Source of the DNA: CAYZJB01 sp964602985 | GTDB taxonomy: Bacteria > CLD3 > SB21 | Assembly (NCBI GenBank): GCA_964602985.1 | Contig: CAZRTJ010000018.1 | Coordinates: forward strand, 1 to 64,000 | DNA length: 64,000 bases | Direction of reading: 5' to 3' | Shown here: one piece after another, positions 1 to 8,703 of the stretch | Layout of the letters: every line of letters starts with the position of its first letter | Position numbering within the stretch: the first letter of the stretch is position 1 | Program-made: the position numbers and the translations under genes | Notes under the pieces: model-generated | Databases searched by the model: none | Told to the model about the DNA's origin: nothing | Seen by the model: only the letters and a program-made list of their open reading frames with translations

Positions 1-154
1 AAACCCAATCAAATCTTGCGACGATTATGCGCAATTACTTAAGACGTTCTATATATTTCTCGTATTGTGAGGCCGCCTTTGCGACCCGGAACATCAACGT
101 GATGCAGTTGGTCTATGCGCGGCCCAACACGCGTGCGTTCGACACGGCATCCCG

Positions 155-640
155 ATGAGATCGATTCGGGGATGGCTGGAGTCGAAGCTGTGGCAGCCGC
201 TCCTGCAACTTCTTCGACAAGGGGTGACGCCGCGGAAGTTGGCCCTGAGCGTGGCGTTGGGATTTGCGCTGGGTATCTTTCCGATGATTGGCTCGACGAC
301 TCTGTTGTGTTTTGTCTTTGGTTACTTTCTAAAGCTCAACCCCGTCGCCATTCAGCTCGTTAATTATTTTACCTACCCGCTTCAACTGACACTGTTTCTG
401 CCGTTCTTCCACATGGGCGCGTTTTTGTTTGGCGTTCCTCCGATTCCTTTTTCACTGGATGAGATCTTCGTACGCCTAGCGGAACAGCCATTCGACGTGA
501 TCGGAGAGTTGTGGAGCGCCAACGTCCGGGCGATCGTCGCCTGGCTGCTGGCGGCAATTCCGATCATCTGGTTGACAGCGATGACGCTCGAGACGGCTTT
601 TGTTCGAATCGCCGCGGCGATGAAAAAGGATGTGTCCTAA
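155..640 (+). CDS. DUF2062 family membrane protein
   Basis: A 161-residue protein with the DUF2062 layout: an amphipathic N terminus (residues 1-25), a first hydrophobic segment with the family-typical GFALGIFPMIGSTTLL stretch (about 33-58), a second segment around NYFTYPLQLTLFLPFF, and a last membrane helix at about 125-145 (IVAWLLAAIPIIWLTAM). The family is a small inner-membrane protein of unknown biochemical role, often near cell-envelope or glycosyltransferase genes. ATG 155 is the only start that keeps the conserved N-terminal helix. The 154 bases upstream hold no supportable gene. Family assignment is confident from the Gly/Pro pattern; function is unknown. Confidence 0.8.
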   Translation: MRSIRGWLESKLWQPLLQLLRQGVTPRKLALSVALGFALGIFPMIGSTTLLCFVFGYFLKLNPVAIQLVNYFTYPLQLTLFLPFFHMGAFLFGVPPIPFSLDEIFVRLAEQPFDVIGELWSANVRAIVAWLLAAIPIIWLTAMTLETAFVRIAAAMKKDVS

Positions 641-688
641 CCTGTACGTGCGTCAGGGATCCCGGGTGCAGGGTTGGCCCTTGAGCGT

Positions 689-717
689 TTGCAAAAATGA
701 ACCGAATCGTGTATGTT
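689..717 (+). promoter_or_regulatory. Promoter of tRNA-Arg and its repeat array
   Basis: TTGCAA (689-694), 17-base spacer, TATGTT (712-717) followed by G. The predicted start of transcription is a few bases before the tRNA 5' end at 730. The boxes match other promoters in this window (5476, 20140, 43058, 55143, 57300). Confidence 0.55.
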
Positions 718-729
718 GTCGCGTGATTT

Positions 730-786
<57 letters not shown>

Positions 787-803
<17 letters not shown>

Positions 804-1162
804 CGATTGAGATTCCCATCGTATCACGGAGGGAATTTTTGTTATCGGGTCTTCGGAATTCCGACAAGTCGGGATTTCANNNNNNNNNNNNNNNNNNNNN
901 NNNNNNNNNNNNNNNNNNNNNNNNNNNNNNNNNNNNNNNNNNNNNNNNNNNNNNNNNNNNNNNNNNNNNNNNNNNNNNNGGTTCTGCGCCATAGGCGCAT
1001 CCGCCTCTGGCGGAGAGTCCTGTAGGGCCTACGATTGAGATTCCCATCGTATCAGGGAGGGAATTTTTGTTATCGGGTCTTCGGAATTCCGACGAGTCGG
1101 GATTTCAGGTTCTGCGCCATAGGCGCATCCGCCTCTGGCGGAGAGTCCTGTAGGGCCTACGA
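787..1162 (+). repeat. 128-bp tandem repeat derived from the tRNA-Arg 3' half
   Basis: Unit 1 starts inside the tRNA (787-879, then 980-1014 after the N gap), unit 2 is 1015-1142, and a partial unit is 1143-1162. Units 1 and 2 differ at only two positions. Each unit ends with the last 18 or so bases of the tRNA (GAGTCCTGTAGGGCCTAC). It also carries a degenerate anticodon arm (ATCGGGTCTTCGGAATTCCGAC) and the T-stem start CAGGTTC. Between GGTTC and GAGTCC, at the place of the T-loop, sits a 30-base insert with two hairpins (GCGCC-ATA-GGCGC and TCCGCC-TCT-GGCGGA). The array ends at a terminator (1165-1189). Confidence 0.85.
880..979. other. Scaffold gap (100 N) inside the tandem repeat
   Basis: Exactly 100 N. 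The flanks, ending in GGGATTTCA and restarting with GGTTCTGCGCC, are contiguous in the intact unit at 1100-1120. Removing the Ns restores a perfect 128-bp unit, so the true missing length should be a whole number of units, including possibly zero. Confidence 0.9.
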
Positions 1163-1164
1163 CG

Positions 1165-1189
1165 CGCCTGTCTGACGACGGGCGTTTTT
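1165..1189 (+). terminator. Terminator of the tRNA-Arg/repeat transcript
   Basis: Stem CGCCTGTC (1165-1172) pairs with GACGGGCG (1177-1184) with one T-G pair, loop TGAC, then five Ts. Confidence 0.75.
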
Positions 1190-1212
1190 CGTTTTGCCTG
1201 CGAGAAAGGGGG

Positions 1213-3567
1213 CTAAATCCTCATAAAATACTGAAACTTCACAAACACACTTTGATTCGTGCGCGTAAGTCCGTCGTAGTTTTCGTACGGATCTTTTCCG
1301 CCGCCCACGTGTGCTCCGAGAAAGAGCACCGTGAAGGGGTTGATCTTGTAACTGAGCAGAGGATCCACACTGAAACGCGTGCGGTGCTCCACCTGCTGGC
1401 TGTCGCCATCGTAAAAATCCACATACGAAATCTCGCCTATCAGTCTCAGGAAAAGACGCTTCGTAAATTGATACGCCAGGGCATCTCGATAAATTTGTTG
1501 TCCGACCAGCAATTTCCCGCCGTAATGCGTCCAGAGATTAAATTGCCGATACTCGAATTCGTTGGACAGCTGGCTCGTCGGTTTCAGCGTGAGCCACACG
1601 CTCAGGTTATAACCCTTGGCTTTGGCCAGCGGATTGCGCGGATCGCCTTCGGTCCCGCCGCGATTGACGTAGGAACCCGTTTCCGTCCAGAAGCCGCCGC
1701 TGATCAGTCGAAACGCCTCCGTTCCCATCTCCACCGCCGCCCGGTGTATGTGGTTGAATTGCTTTCCGCGGAAGTTTTCATTATTGACGACGGCGGCGTT
1801 AGACCAAAAGTACGTCTGCTTCTTCATCTGGATGAACAACTGCGGGCCGATCCAGAAATCTTTTAGTTTGCCATCGTAGTTGTACTTACGGTTCATCTGG
1901 ACGCGCGGCTCGATCCGGCTCAACCATGGATGCGATTCATCCAAGTAAAACGTGTAGCGGTTGAACGCGCCCGCCTCGCGAAGGTTATTGCCCCGGATAA
2001 ATCCGTTCTCGGAACGGAATCCGGGCGAGAGATCATTGTACCACGCAAAAAATCCCCAGTGCCGCGCCGTACGATCCAGTGTTACGCGCATAAAGTGGCC
2101 GTTAAACCGCTCGCCGTTGAAATCGCTGTTGTAGTCGCGGTCCCCGGCATGAAACGAAACATCCGGAATTCGATCTTCCGAAAACGCACTGTCGGTCGGT
2201 TCGTCCGTGCGGCTCACGCCCGCCATGGCCGATAGTGTATACTGCTTGTTCAATCGGATCTTCGTATCGATCGTGCCGACCGAATTGGAACCATCCGTCG
2301 TCCGACGATCGGTCCCGACGAAGCCGATGTATGTTCCGGTCCCGAGTTCGACCTTCGTTCGCAGGACATTGGAGGTGGAGTTGGCCTTTGTGGCCAGAGT
2401 GACGCTTCGTTCCTCGAAGGGCACGACGTACGGCGTATTTTCGTCGAAGGCGCTGACGTACCCGAGGCTGATCTTTCCGACTTTGCCGGTGATTTTTCCT
2501 GTCACCAGCGGATCGTTGATACTGCGGGTGTACAGGAGATTCACGTCAGGATCGACAAAGAAGATGTCGCGCCCTTCCAGGAAGAACGGGCGCTTCTCGT
2601 TAAAGAACAGTGCAAATGTATTGTTGACGTTGATCTGGCCCGCATCCGCTTCGATCTGGCTGAAGTCGGGATTGTATGCGACGTCCAGTGTCATGGTCGA
2701 TGACAGGCCATACTTCAGGTTCAATCCGACGTTGTGATCGAAGTCCGTGTTGTCCCATTTGCCGTTCACTCCGTCTTCTTGGGCGACCAACTGATTGCTG
2801 GATGAACTGGCCACGTACGGCAGGAGTTCGACGGTTTTCTTGGACAAGTGTCCCAGGGACAGTTGCAATCTACCTGCTTCCGCATACTGATTGCTCACGT
2901 CGCGTGAGTGTGGCATCCAGGAGTAGACAAAACGGCTTTCGCGAGGATAGATTCGAAGCAGATGGATCAACCACGTTTGTTGGTCCTTGTTGGGGAAACG
3001 AAGACTCTGGAACGGAATCTTCATTTCCACAATCCACCGGTCATGTCCGATGCTGGCGGCCGATTCCCAGACAGCGTCAAAACTCTCATCCTCGTTGCCG
3101 GTCACGTCGACGCTCAGGTCACCTTGAATTCCAAGGGGGTTGACAAAAAACTCGAAGCCATTCACCTGGGCACCGTAGGGATCGATATTGACGCCGACAA
3201 AGTCATCCCGGAAAATGCGATCCCGATCCGACAGGTGCGCGCGGAGTTTCGCGATATCCGGGTCGTGGGAGATGAAGGCCACATACAAATTGTCTTTGTC
3301 GTACAGGACGAATCCTTCTGTCTCGACAAGGGGTCGGCCGCGTTCGGTGGGGTAATTCTCGGAGAAATTCTCGAACGCCGCACCGGAATACCAGACGTCT
3401 TCGAGCGTGCCATCAATTCGGATGGGCGACTCGATTTTGGTGGGTGTCAGGGTCAAGATGGGGTTTGGCAGAAAGTCCTTGTCCTCTCCACTCACCACAC
3501 TCTGGTGACCGGCGAACACGCGTGTGGTTATGAGAACGAGCGCAGCAAGAACTGGGATTCTCTTCAT
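1213..3567 (-). CDS. DUF5916 outer-membrane protein with CBM9-like domain
   Basis: A 784-residue exported protein. Residues 1-19 form a signal peptide. Residues about 40-235 resemble the carbohydrate-binding family 9-like domain (IRIDGTLEDVWYSGAA, then DNLYVAFISHDPD and DDFVGVNIDPYG). The rest has the alternating aromatic strands of an outer-membrane beta barrel, as in DUF5916 proteins, ending in FQYFMRI, a typical barrel end with aromatic residues near the C terminus. SD GAGGAA lies 6 bases before the ATG. It follows NUDIX by about 50 bases on the same strand, so it may be co-transcribed with hutI and NUDIX, though no shared function is evident. The substrate is unknown; similar proteins are sometimes annotated as hydrolases without proof. 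Confidence 0.82.
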   Translation of the reverse strand: MKRIPVLAALVLITTRVFAGHQSVVSGEDKDFLPNPILTLTPTKIESPIRIDGTLEDVWYSGAAFENFSENYPTERGRPLVETEGFVLYDKDNLYVAFISHDPDIAKLRAHLSDRDRIFRDDFVGVNIDPYGAQVNGFEFFVNPLGIQGDLSVDVTGNEDESFDAVWESAASIGHDRWIVEMKIPFQSLRFPNKDQQTWLIHLLRIYPRESRFVYSWMPHSRDVSNQYAEAGRLQLSLGHLSKKTVELLPYVASSSSNQLVAQEDGVNGKWDNTDFDHNVGLNLKYGLSSTMTLDVAYNPDFSQIEADAGQINVNNTFALFFNEKRPFFLEGRDIFFVDPDVNLLYTRSINDPLVTGKITGKVGKISLGYVSAFDENTPYVVPFEERSVTLATKANSTSNVLRTKVELGTGTYIGFVGTDRRTTDGSNSVGTIDTKIRLNKQYTLSAMAGVSRTDEPTDSAFSEDRIPDVSFHAGDRDYNSDFNGERFNGHFMRVTLDRTARHWGFFAWYNDLSPGFRSENGFIRGNNLREAGAFNRYTFYLDESHPWLSRIEPRVQMNRKYNYDGKLKDFWIGPQLFIQMKKQTYFWSNAAVVNNENFRGKQFNHIHRAAVEMGTEAFRLISGGFWTETGSYVNRGGTEGDPRNPLAKAKGYNLSVWLTLKPTSQLSNEFEYRQFNLWTHYGGKLLVGQQIYRDALAYQFTKRLFLRLIGEISYVDFYDGDSQQVEHRTRFSVDPLLSYKINPFTVLFLGAHVGGGKDPYENYDGLTRTNQSVFVKFQYFMRI

Positions 3568-3617
3568 AGATTCTTCCTCGTGTAAGGCCTTGTTACGCCC
3601 TTTCCATGCCGGAAGTT

Positions 3618-4184
3618 TCAGGCTAAAATTCTGGTGACCAACTCCCGTATGATGTGACCCGTGACGCCCCAGATGGAATGCGGGCCGTACTCATAAAAAT
3701 GAACTTCATACGAACGATTTTCGAATGTCTTGTGCCCAACGCGATGGCAGGCAGGGTCCAGAAGGTGGTTGAGAGGCACTTCGATCAACTGTTCGGTTTC
3801 GTGAGTATTGACTGAGAAGTCATATGGATACGGGATGGATCCGACGAACGGCGTAACGCGGTATCGGGTCGGTGTCAGCATGTCGTTCAGTTCGGAGAGG
3901 ATCGTCACATCGTCCGGCGAGACTCCGATTTCTTCAAATGTTTCGCGCAGAGCTGTCGTGCGCAGGGATTCGTCACCGTCTCGCGCTCCGCCAGGGAAAG
4001 AAATCTGTCCCTTGTGATGCCGCACCCGATCGGTGCGCAGGGTGAACAACACGTGCGCTTCGGAGTCACGTTCGAACAGGGGAATCAGGACAGCCGCCGC
4101 GGTAAGATCGTTCAGGGGAAGGGGTTGCTTTGAGAAATTTCTGCCGAAAGCAGCGATTCGCTCAACGGCATCTGGATAGGAAAT
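3618..4184 (-). CDS. NUDIX hydrolase (CoA-pyrophosphatase-like)
   Basis: The NUDIX box is clear: GQISFPGGARDGDESL followed by ALRETFEEIG (G-x5-E-x7-RE-x2-EE-x-G). The upstream stretch RTDRVRHHKGQISFPGG is typical of the CoA diphosphatase-like subgroup (NudL/YeaB), which cleaves the diphosphate of coenzyme A or related nucleotides. The open frame runs far back into hutI, but homology starts only at VISYPDAVERIAAF. No ATG, GTG or TTG lies between the hutI stop and the NUDIX domain. I place the start at ATT 4184, which overlaps the hutI TAA by one base; a GGAAAGGTGG purine-rich stretch lies upstream. The overlap suggests translational coupling to hutI. Start uncertain; family confident. Confidence 0.8.
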   Translation of the reverse strand: MSYPDAVERIAAFGRNFSKQPLPLNDLTAAAVLIPLFERDSEAHVLFTLRTDRVRHHKGQISFPGGARDGDESLRTTALRETFEEIGVSPDDVTILSELNDMLTPTRYRVTPFVGSIPYPYDFSVNTHETEQLIEVPLNHLLDPACHRVGHKTFENRSYEVHFYEYGPHSIWGVTGHIIRELVTRILA

Positions 4185-5413
4185 TACGGGCGCGATACGA
4201 CCACCTTTCCGTTCTTGACGACCTTCGCAATATGATTTTGTCCGAAGCGGTAGGGGATGTATGTGTACGACGGAGCCCGGAAGAATGCGATGTCTGCCAT
4301 ATGGCCGATCGCGAGATTGCCGATCCGCGGGCGACGGAGTGACCGGGCGGCGTAAAGTGTGACGCCCCGAACGGCTTCCTCCGGCGTCATTTTCATCTGC
4401 GTGCAGGCGATCGTCATGATCAGATGCAGATTTTGCGTGGGACACGAACCCGGATTAAAATCGGTCGCCAGCGCTACGGGGATATTTCGATCCAGCAACG
4501 CGCGCGCCGGAGGATATTTCATGTTCAAGTAGAAAGAACAGCCCGGCAGGAGTCCCGCTACGACTCCGGAACCTGCGAGCGCATCCAGGCCCGCCTCGCT
4601 GACGTTTTCCAGATGATCGGCAGAGACGGCTCCCATTTCGGCGCACAACTCCGCTCCGCGAGTGTTGGATAACTGATCCGCGTGTAGCTTCAGACCCAGA
4701 CCAGACCGTCTGGCGCTTTCGAAAATTCTTCTCGTCTCATCGCAGGAAAACGCATTTTGCTCACAAAATACGTCGCAGCATTCGGCCAGTTTCCTTTCCG
4801 CAACAGCCGGTAGCATTTCTTCACAAACCAGTCGTACATATCCTTGCCGGTCCGATTTGAATTCCGGCGGAACGGTGTGTGCTCCGAGAAACGTCGACAC
4901 CACGTCGATTGGCACATGCTGGCTGATCCGGGCGGCGACCTCCAGGAGTTTGATTTCGTCCGCGAGCGATAAGCCGTAGCCGCTCTTCATTTCGATCGTG
5001 GTAATTCCCATTTCCAGCGCGGCGTTGGCGCGTGCCACACCCAGTTGCAGCAGTTCCTCGAAGCTGGCGGCGCGGGTCGCGCGCACCGTGTTGGCAATTC
5101 CACCCCCTGAAGCGGCGATTTCCGCATACGTTTTGCCTTGGATTTTCAGTTCGAACTCATTCTCGCGACTTCCGGCGAAAATCGTGTGCGTGTGCGAGTC
5201 GATGAGTCCCGGCAACGCAACAAGACCCTCGCAGGAAATCTTCGGTACGGATACGAATTTCTTTGGCAAATCCGATGCGGGTCCCACCCACAAAATCTCC
5301 CGGTCGCATGCGATTGCCGCGTGATGAACCAGTTGCAACCGGCCGTCCGGGTCGAAGCGGACCAGCTGGTCAATGCGCTCGTACACGGTTATTTCGGAAT
5401 TGTCATGCCGCAC
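4184..5413 (-). CDS. hutI: Imidazolonepropionase
   Basis: A 409-residue amidohydrolase matching HutI, which opens 4-imidazolone-5-propanoate to N-formimino-glutamate in histidine degradation. Visible family features are the metal-binding SHTHTIFAG, the substrate-loop GGGIANTV, EMKSGYGL, FLGAHTVP, the metal His in LHADQ, and the catalytic Asp in ATDFNPGSCPTQ. Length is normal (usually 400-415). The start used is GTG 5413; no strong SD is visible, so a slightly later start is possible. No hutH, hutU or hutG lies nearby, so the pathway must be encoded elsewhere. Confidence 0.94.
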   Translation of the reverse strand: MRHDNSEITVYERIDQLVRFDPDGRLQLVHHAAIACDREILWVGPASDLPKKFVSVPKISCEGLVALPGLIDSHTHTIFAGSRENEFELKIQGKTYAEIAASGGGIANTVRATRAASFEELLQLGVARANAALEMGITTIEMKSGYGLSLADEIKLLEVAARISQHVPIDVVSTFLGAHTVPPEFKSDRQGYVRLVCEEMLPAVAERKLAECCDVFCEQNAFSCDETRRIFESARRSGLGLKLHADQLSNTRGAELCAEMGAVSADHLENVSEAGLDALAGSGVVAGLLPGCSFYLNMKYPPARALLDRNIPVALATDFNPGSCPTQNLHLIMTIACTQMKMTPEEAVRGVTLYAARSLRRPRIGNLAIGHMADIAFFRAPSYTYIPYRFGQNHIAKVVKNGKVVVSRP

Positions 5414-5475
5414 AACTGTAAGATAAATAATTACTTATTGAACTCAAGAAAAGTTTATGACAAACCAAAAAAAAA

Positions 5476-5504
5476 TTGCATTTCCTTAGACCAGCCTATA
5501 TATT
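5476..5504 (+). promoter_or_regulatory. Promoter for the lipoprotein gene at 5546
   Basis: TTGCAT (5476-5481), 17 bases, TATATT (5499-5504) followed by G, preceded by a run of A. Both hexamers and the spacing equal those upstream of rplM (20140-20168). Confidence 0.6.
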
Positions 5505-5545
5505 GGCCGCGTCCCTAAACTCTTTAACCTTAAAGGAGAGACGAA

Positions 5546-6094
5546 ATGCTGAAGAAAATGATCGTTGCGGGATTGGCGATTGCCGTCCTGGTCGGTTGCG
5601 GCGGACCCCCGAAAGCCGAAATCGAAAAAGCCACGTTGGCCAAGAAGAAAGCCGATGAAGCGATGGCTGAAGTGTACGCTGCCGAGAGCTATTCGGCTGC
5701 GACAGCTGCCTGGAACGAAGGCCAAGAGCTGGTGAAGAAGGGCGACAATGACAAAGCCAAAGCGAAGTATGTGGAAGCCGCGACGGCGTTTGACAAGTCC
5801 GCTGCCGACGCTCCTGCCGGCAAAGATGCGATGAAAGCTGAAGTCGAGAAGTCCATTACGGATTTCGAGACGGCTTGGACGGCTGGCAAGAAAGACATGA
5901 CCAAGGCCGGTTCCAAGATGAAGGGCGATGACAAGACGGCCTTCGAGAAAATGATGGCGGATTGCGAAGCCGGTCTTGCCGAGTGCAAAGACATGATGAG
6001 CAAAGACGACATCAAAGGCGCCAAGGACAAGATGGCCAGCGTGATGGATAATCACAAAGCCATTACCGAGAAGATGGCTCCCAAGAAGATGTAA
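5546..6094 (+). CDS. Alanine/lysine-rich lipoprotein
   Basis: A 182-residue protein with a lipoprotein signal (MLKKMIVAGLAIAVLVGC, lipobox LVGC). The mature part is almost wholly helical, very rich in Ala, Lys, Asp and Met. It has two TPR-like helical pairs (SYSAATAAWNEGQELVKKGD, then KAKAKYVEAATAFDKSAAD) and a second half of repeated charged helices. SD AAGGAGAG precedes ATG by 6 bases; a promoter lies at 5476 and a strong terminator follows, so it is monocistronic and probably abundant. Similar alanine-rich lipoproteins in FCB genomes have no defined job; a structural, Lpp-like or DUF4398-like periplasmic role is only inference. Confidence 0.8.
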   Translation: MLKKMIVAGLAIAVLVGCGGPPKAEIEKATLAKKKADEAMAEVYAAESYSAATAAWNEGQELVKKGDNDKAKAKYVEAATAFDKSAADAPAGKDAMKAEVEKSITDFETAWTAGKKDMTKAGSKMKGDDKTAFEKMMADCEAGLAECKDMMSKDDIKGAKDKMASVMDNHKAITEKMAPKKM

Positions 6095-6113
6095 TTTTCA
6101 GTTCGCTGAAAAA

Positions 6114-6148
6114 CAAAAGGCTGTCCCCAAGACAGCCTTTTGTTTTTT
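6114..6148 (+). terminator. Rho-independent terminator
   Basis: A 12-bp perfect stem CAAAAGGCTGTC/GACAGCCTTTTG, loop CCCAA, then TTTTTT. Ends the lipoprotein transcript. Confidence 0.92.
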
Positions 6149-6216
6149 CCACCGGTTGATTTTCTACGACCGAATTTCTATCATGCCACCCACCACCCAC
6201 TCGGAAGAACTGTCTT

Positions 6217-7488
6217 ATGCTGGATCTCAAATTCATTCGCGAGAATCTCGATCGGGTCCGCCAAGCCATGATCGACAAGAAATTCGAGGCCGACCTCGAC
6301 GGAATCGTCCGGCTGGATGACGAACGAAAATCCGTCCTGCAGCGCGTCGAGGAGATGAAAGCGCGGCGCAATCGCACGAGCGACGAAATCGCCAAGCGAA
6401 AGAAAGCAAAAGAGAACGCTGACGAGATGATTGCCGAGATGAAGACGCTCGGAGATGAAATCAAGACGTTGGACGAGCGCCTCGGACTGGTGGAATCAGA
6501 ATTGCGTCAGCTTCTTCTCACCGTCCCCAACGTTCCACACGCCAGTGTCCCCGATGGACAGTCCCCAGCCGATAATCAGTCGATCTTTCAATGGGGGGAA
6601 ATTCCGAAAAGCGATTTCACACTCAAGCCGCATTGGGAATTGACGGAGTCGCTCGGATTGATTGACTTCTCCACCGGCGCCAAAATCGCAGGTTCCGGAT
6701 TTCCGGTATACTTCGGTCTGGGGGCCAGGCTTCAGCGCGCGTTGATTAATTTCTTCCTCGACGAAGCCGGCAAACGGGGATATCGGGAAATCCAACCGCC
6801 GATCGTCGTCAATGCCGACAGCGCGACCGGTACCGGACAACTGCCGGACAAAGAAGATCTGATGTATGTGGTGACGCGGGACGAACTGTACATGATCCCA
6901 ACCGCTGAGGTGCCGGTCTCCAATATTCATCGGGACGAGACATTGCGTGCGGATCAATTGCCAATCCGATACGCGGCCTATACGCCGTGCTTCCGGCGAG
7001 AGGCAGGCTCATACGGCAAGGATGTCCGCGGTCTCAATCGCCTGCACCAGTTTGACAAGGTGGAATTGGTCAAATTCGTGCACCCCTCCACGTCCTATGA
7101 TGAATTGGAAAGCCTAAGGACGGATGCAGAGATGTTGCTCCAGGCGCTGGAGCTGCCGTACCGTGTCCTGCTCATGTGCAAGGCAGACATGGGATTCACG
7201 CAAACGAAAAAATACGACCTCGAAGTGTGGTCCGCCGGGCAGGAGAGATGGTTGGAGGTCTCCTCGTGCAGTAACTTTGAAGCCTTTCAGGCACGACGCA
7301 TGAACATTCGCTTCAAGGAAGGCGCAGACAAGCCGGAATTCGTTCACACGCTGAATGGCTCCGGTCTGGCTCTGCCCCGCGTCGTCGCGGCGATTCTTGA
7401 AAATTACCAGACCGACGAAGGTACAGTCGTTGTCCCGCGCGTCTTACGACCCTACATGGGTTGCGACGTCATCAAGTCCGACCGATAA
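6217..7488 (+). CDS. serS: Seryl-tRNA synthetase
   Basis: A 423-residue class II synthetase that charges tRNA-Ser. The N-terminal antiparallel coiled-coil arm (about 30-110) grips the long variable arm of tRNA-Ser. The catalytic core shows the TAEVP segment (IPTAEVPVSN), motif 2 (CFRREAGSYGKDVRGL, with a HQFDKVEL continuation) and motif 3 (LNGSGLALPRVVAAILEN). Length matches the bacterial enzyme. No SD stronger than GGAAGA upstream of the ATG. Confidence 0.97.
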   Translation: MLDLKFIRENLDRVRQAMIDKKFEADLDGIVRLDDERKSVLQRVEEMKARRNRTSDEIAKRKKAKENADEMIAEMKTLGDEIKTLDERLGLVESELRQLLLTVPNVPHASVPDGQSPADNQSIFQWGEIPKSDFTLKPHWELTESLGLIDFSTGAKIAGSGFPVYFGLGARLQRALINFFLDEAGKRGYREIQPPIVVNADSATGTGQLPDKEDLMYVVTRDELYMIPTAEVPVSNIHRDETLRADQLPIRYAAYTPCFRREAGSYGKDVRGLNRLHQFDKVELVKFVHPSTSYDELESLRTDAEMLLQALELPYRVLLMCKADMGFTQTKKYDLEVWSAGQERWLEVSSCSNFEAFQARRMNIRFKEGADKPEFVHTLNGSGLALPRVVAAILENYQTDEGTVVVPRVLRPYMGCDVIKSDR

Positions 7489-7548
7489 GACTTTGGAAGC
7501 CCCTGTGGTGCAGATGGACGGTTCACCTCTCCGAACCGGTGAATCCTC

Positions 7549-8703
7549 ATGACCCCGCGTTTGTGTGTTCCACCCCGCTACATCGAATTTCTCGAGACCG
7601 AGTTGAACCTTCCCCTCTCGCGTCCGACGATTCTCGATCTGGACGCAATGGCGCAAGAGGTGGCGGCACTGTCGAATCGGTTTGTCCAGCGCGACCGACT
7701 GACGGAACGATATCTCGATTCCCCGGATCTTGAACGTGCCTATTTTCTATATTTTGGAACGACCCACCTTCCACGAATGTTTTTTCCTCTGAGTGAGTTG
7801 GCAGGAACTGGATTCTTCGCACGACCGGAGATACGCCTTGCAGATTTGGGAGCCGGCACGGGAGCGGGATTATTCGGAACCTGTTTCTGGCTCGAAGGGC
7901 GATACGCGAGCGACGTGATAGCCGTCGCGGTGGACCATTCGTCGTCGGCCTTGCAGAAACTCAGCGAGCGATTTGCGAAGCTCTTTCCCAAGGTCACGCT
8001 CCAGACCGTGCGGGGGGATCTCGCGAAGCCCCTGGAGTTGGACGGCGCCTTCGACCTGATCACGGCCGCCCACGTACTCAACGAGATTCCGGAGGACGAA
8101 TTTTTTCCGAGTAGGCTGCGTCAATGGCTGAAGCCGGATGGGGTGGTGATCCTCATGGAGCCTGCCCTGCCGGAAACCTCACGACGGCTGTTGAGGCTGC
8201 GTGACCGGATGATCGCGGAAGGCTGGCATGTCGTCTCGCCGTGTTTTCGTGGCGTTCCCTGTCCGGCCCTGGATGCGGCCACGGATTGGTGTCATCAGGA
8301 TATGCCATGGGAACGACCGGCGTTCATCCGCTGGATCGACGAGCGGATCGGACTGATCAAAAAGTCCCTGAAGTTTTCGTGTATCGTCCTGTCCCCGCAA
8401 GGCGAACCCTATCCGAAACTCTGGCGGGTTGTGTCGGAACGATTCGACGAAAAAGGCAGAACGCGAATCTATCTCTGCGGCGGCGCCGGCCGGCATGTGT
8501 TTGTTCAGAACAAGCGCGACCGGACCGAAGGCAATCGTGCGTTTGCGAAATTGAAACGATACGATGTCGTCGAATGCGAAGGCATTGCGGTGCGGGCCCA
8601 CGACCGCTCGGTGGGCAAAGAGTCGACAGTTCGCTTAGTGAGAGGCGGGGGAGCGATTGACCAGACTATCGACGGCGCTGACAAATTCGTCGATACTGAA
8701 TAG
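7549..8703 (+). CDS. Rsm22/METTL17-like ribosome-associated methyltransferase
   Basis: A 384-residue protein with a Rossmann methyltransferase core (DLGAGTGAGLF at 99-109, then AAHVLNEIP at 173-181). A cysteine set follows at C232, C238, C248 and C278 in the context PCFRGVPC, DWCHQ and FSC. Rsm22/METTL17 proteins bind an Fe-S cluster through a similar cysteine set and act in small-ribosomal-subunit assembly; whether bacterial members methylate rRNA is not settled. An SD is not obvious. The last 69 bases overlap the 3' end of the response-regulator gene on the other strand. Confidence 0.82.
   Translation: MTPRLCVPPRYIEFLETELNLPLSRPTILDLDAMAQEVAALSNRFVQRDRLTERYLDSPDLERAYFLYFGTTHLPRMFFPLSELAGTGFFARPEIRLADLGAGTGAGLFGTCFWLEGRYASDVIAVAVDHSSSALQKLSERFAKLFPKVTLQTVRGDLAKPLELDGAFDLITAAHVLNEIPEDEFFPSRLRQWLKPDGVVILMEPALPETSRRLLRLRDRMIAEGWHVVSPCFRGVPCPALDAATDWCHQDMPWERPAFIRWIDERIGLIKKSLKFSCIVLSPQGEPYPKLWRVVSERFDEKGRTRIYLCGGAGRHVFVQNKRDRTEGNRAFAKLKRYDVVECEGIAVRAHDRSVGKESTVRLVRGGGAIDQTIDGADKFVDTE

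Noticed and set aside
1015..1162. Additional tRNA genes within the repeat units
   Set aside because: Units lack the acceptor 5' strand and D-arm, and the T-loop is interrupted, so they cannot form a working tRNA.
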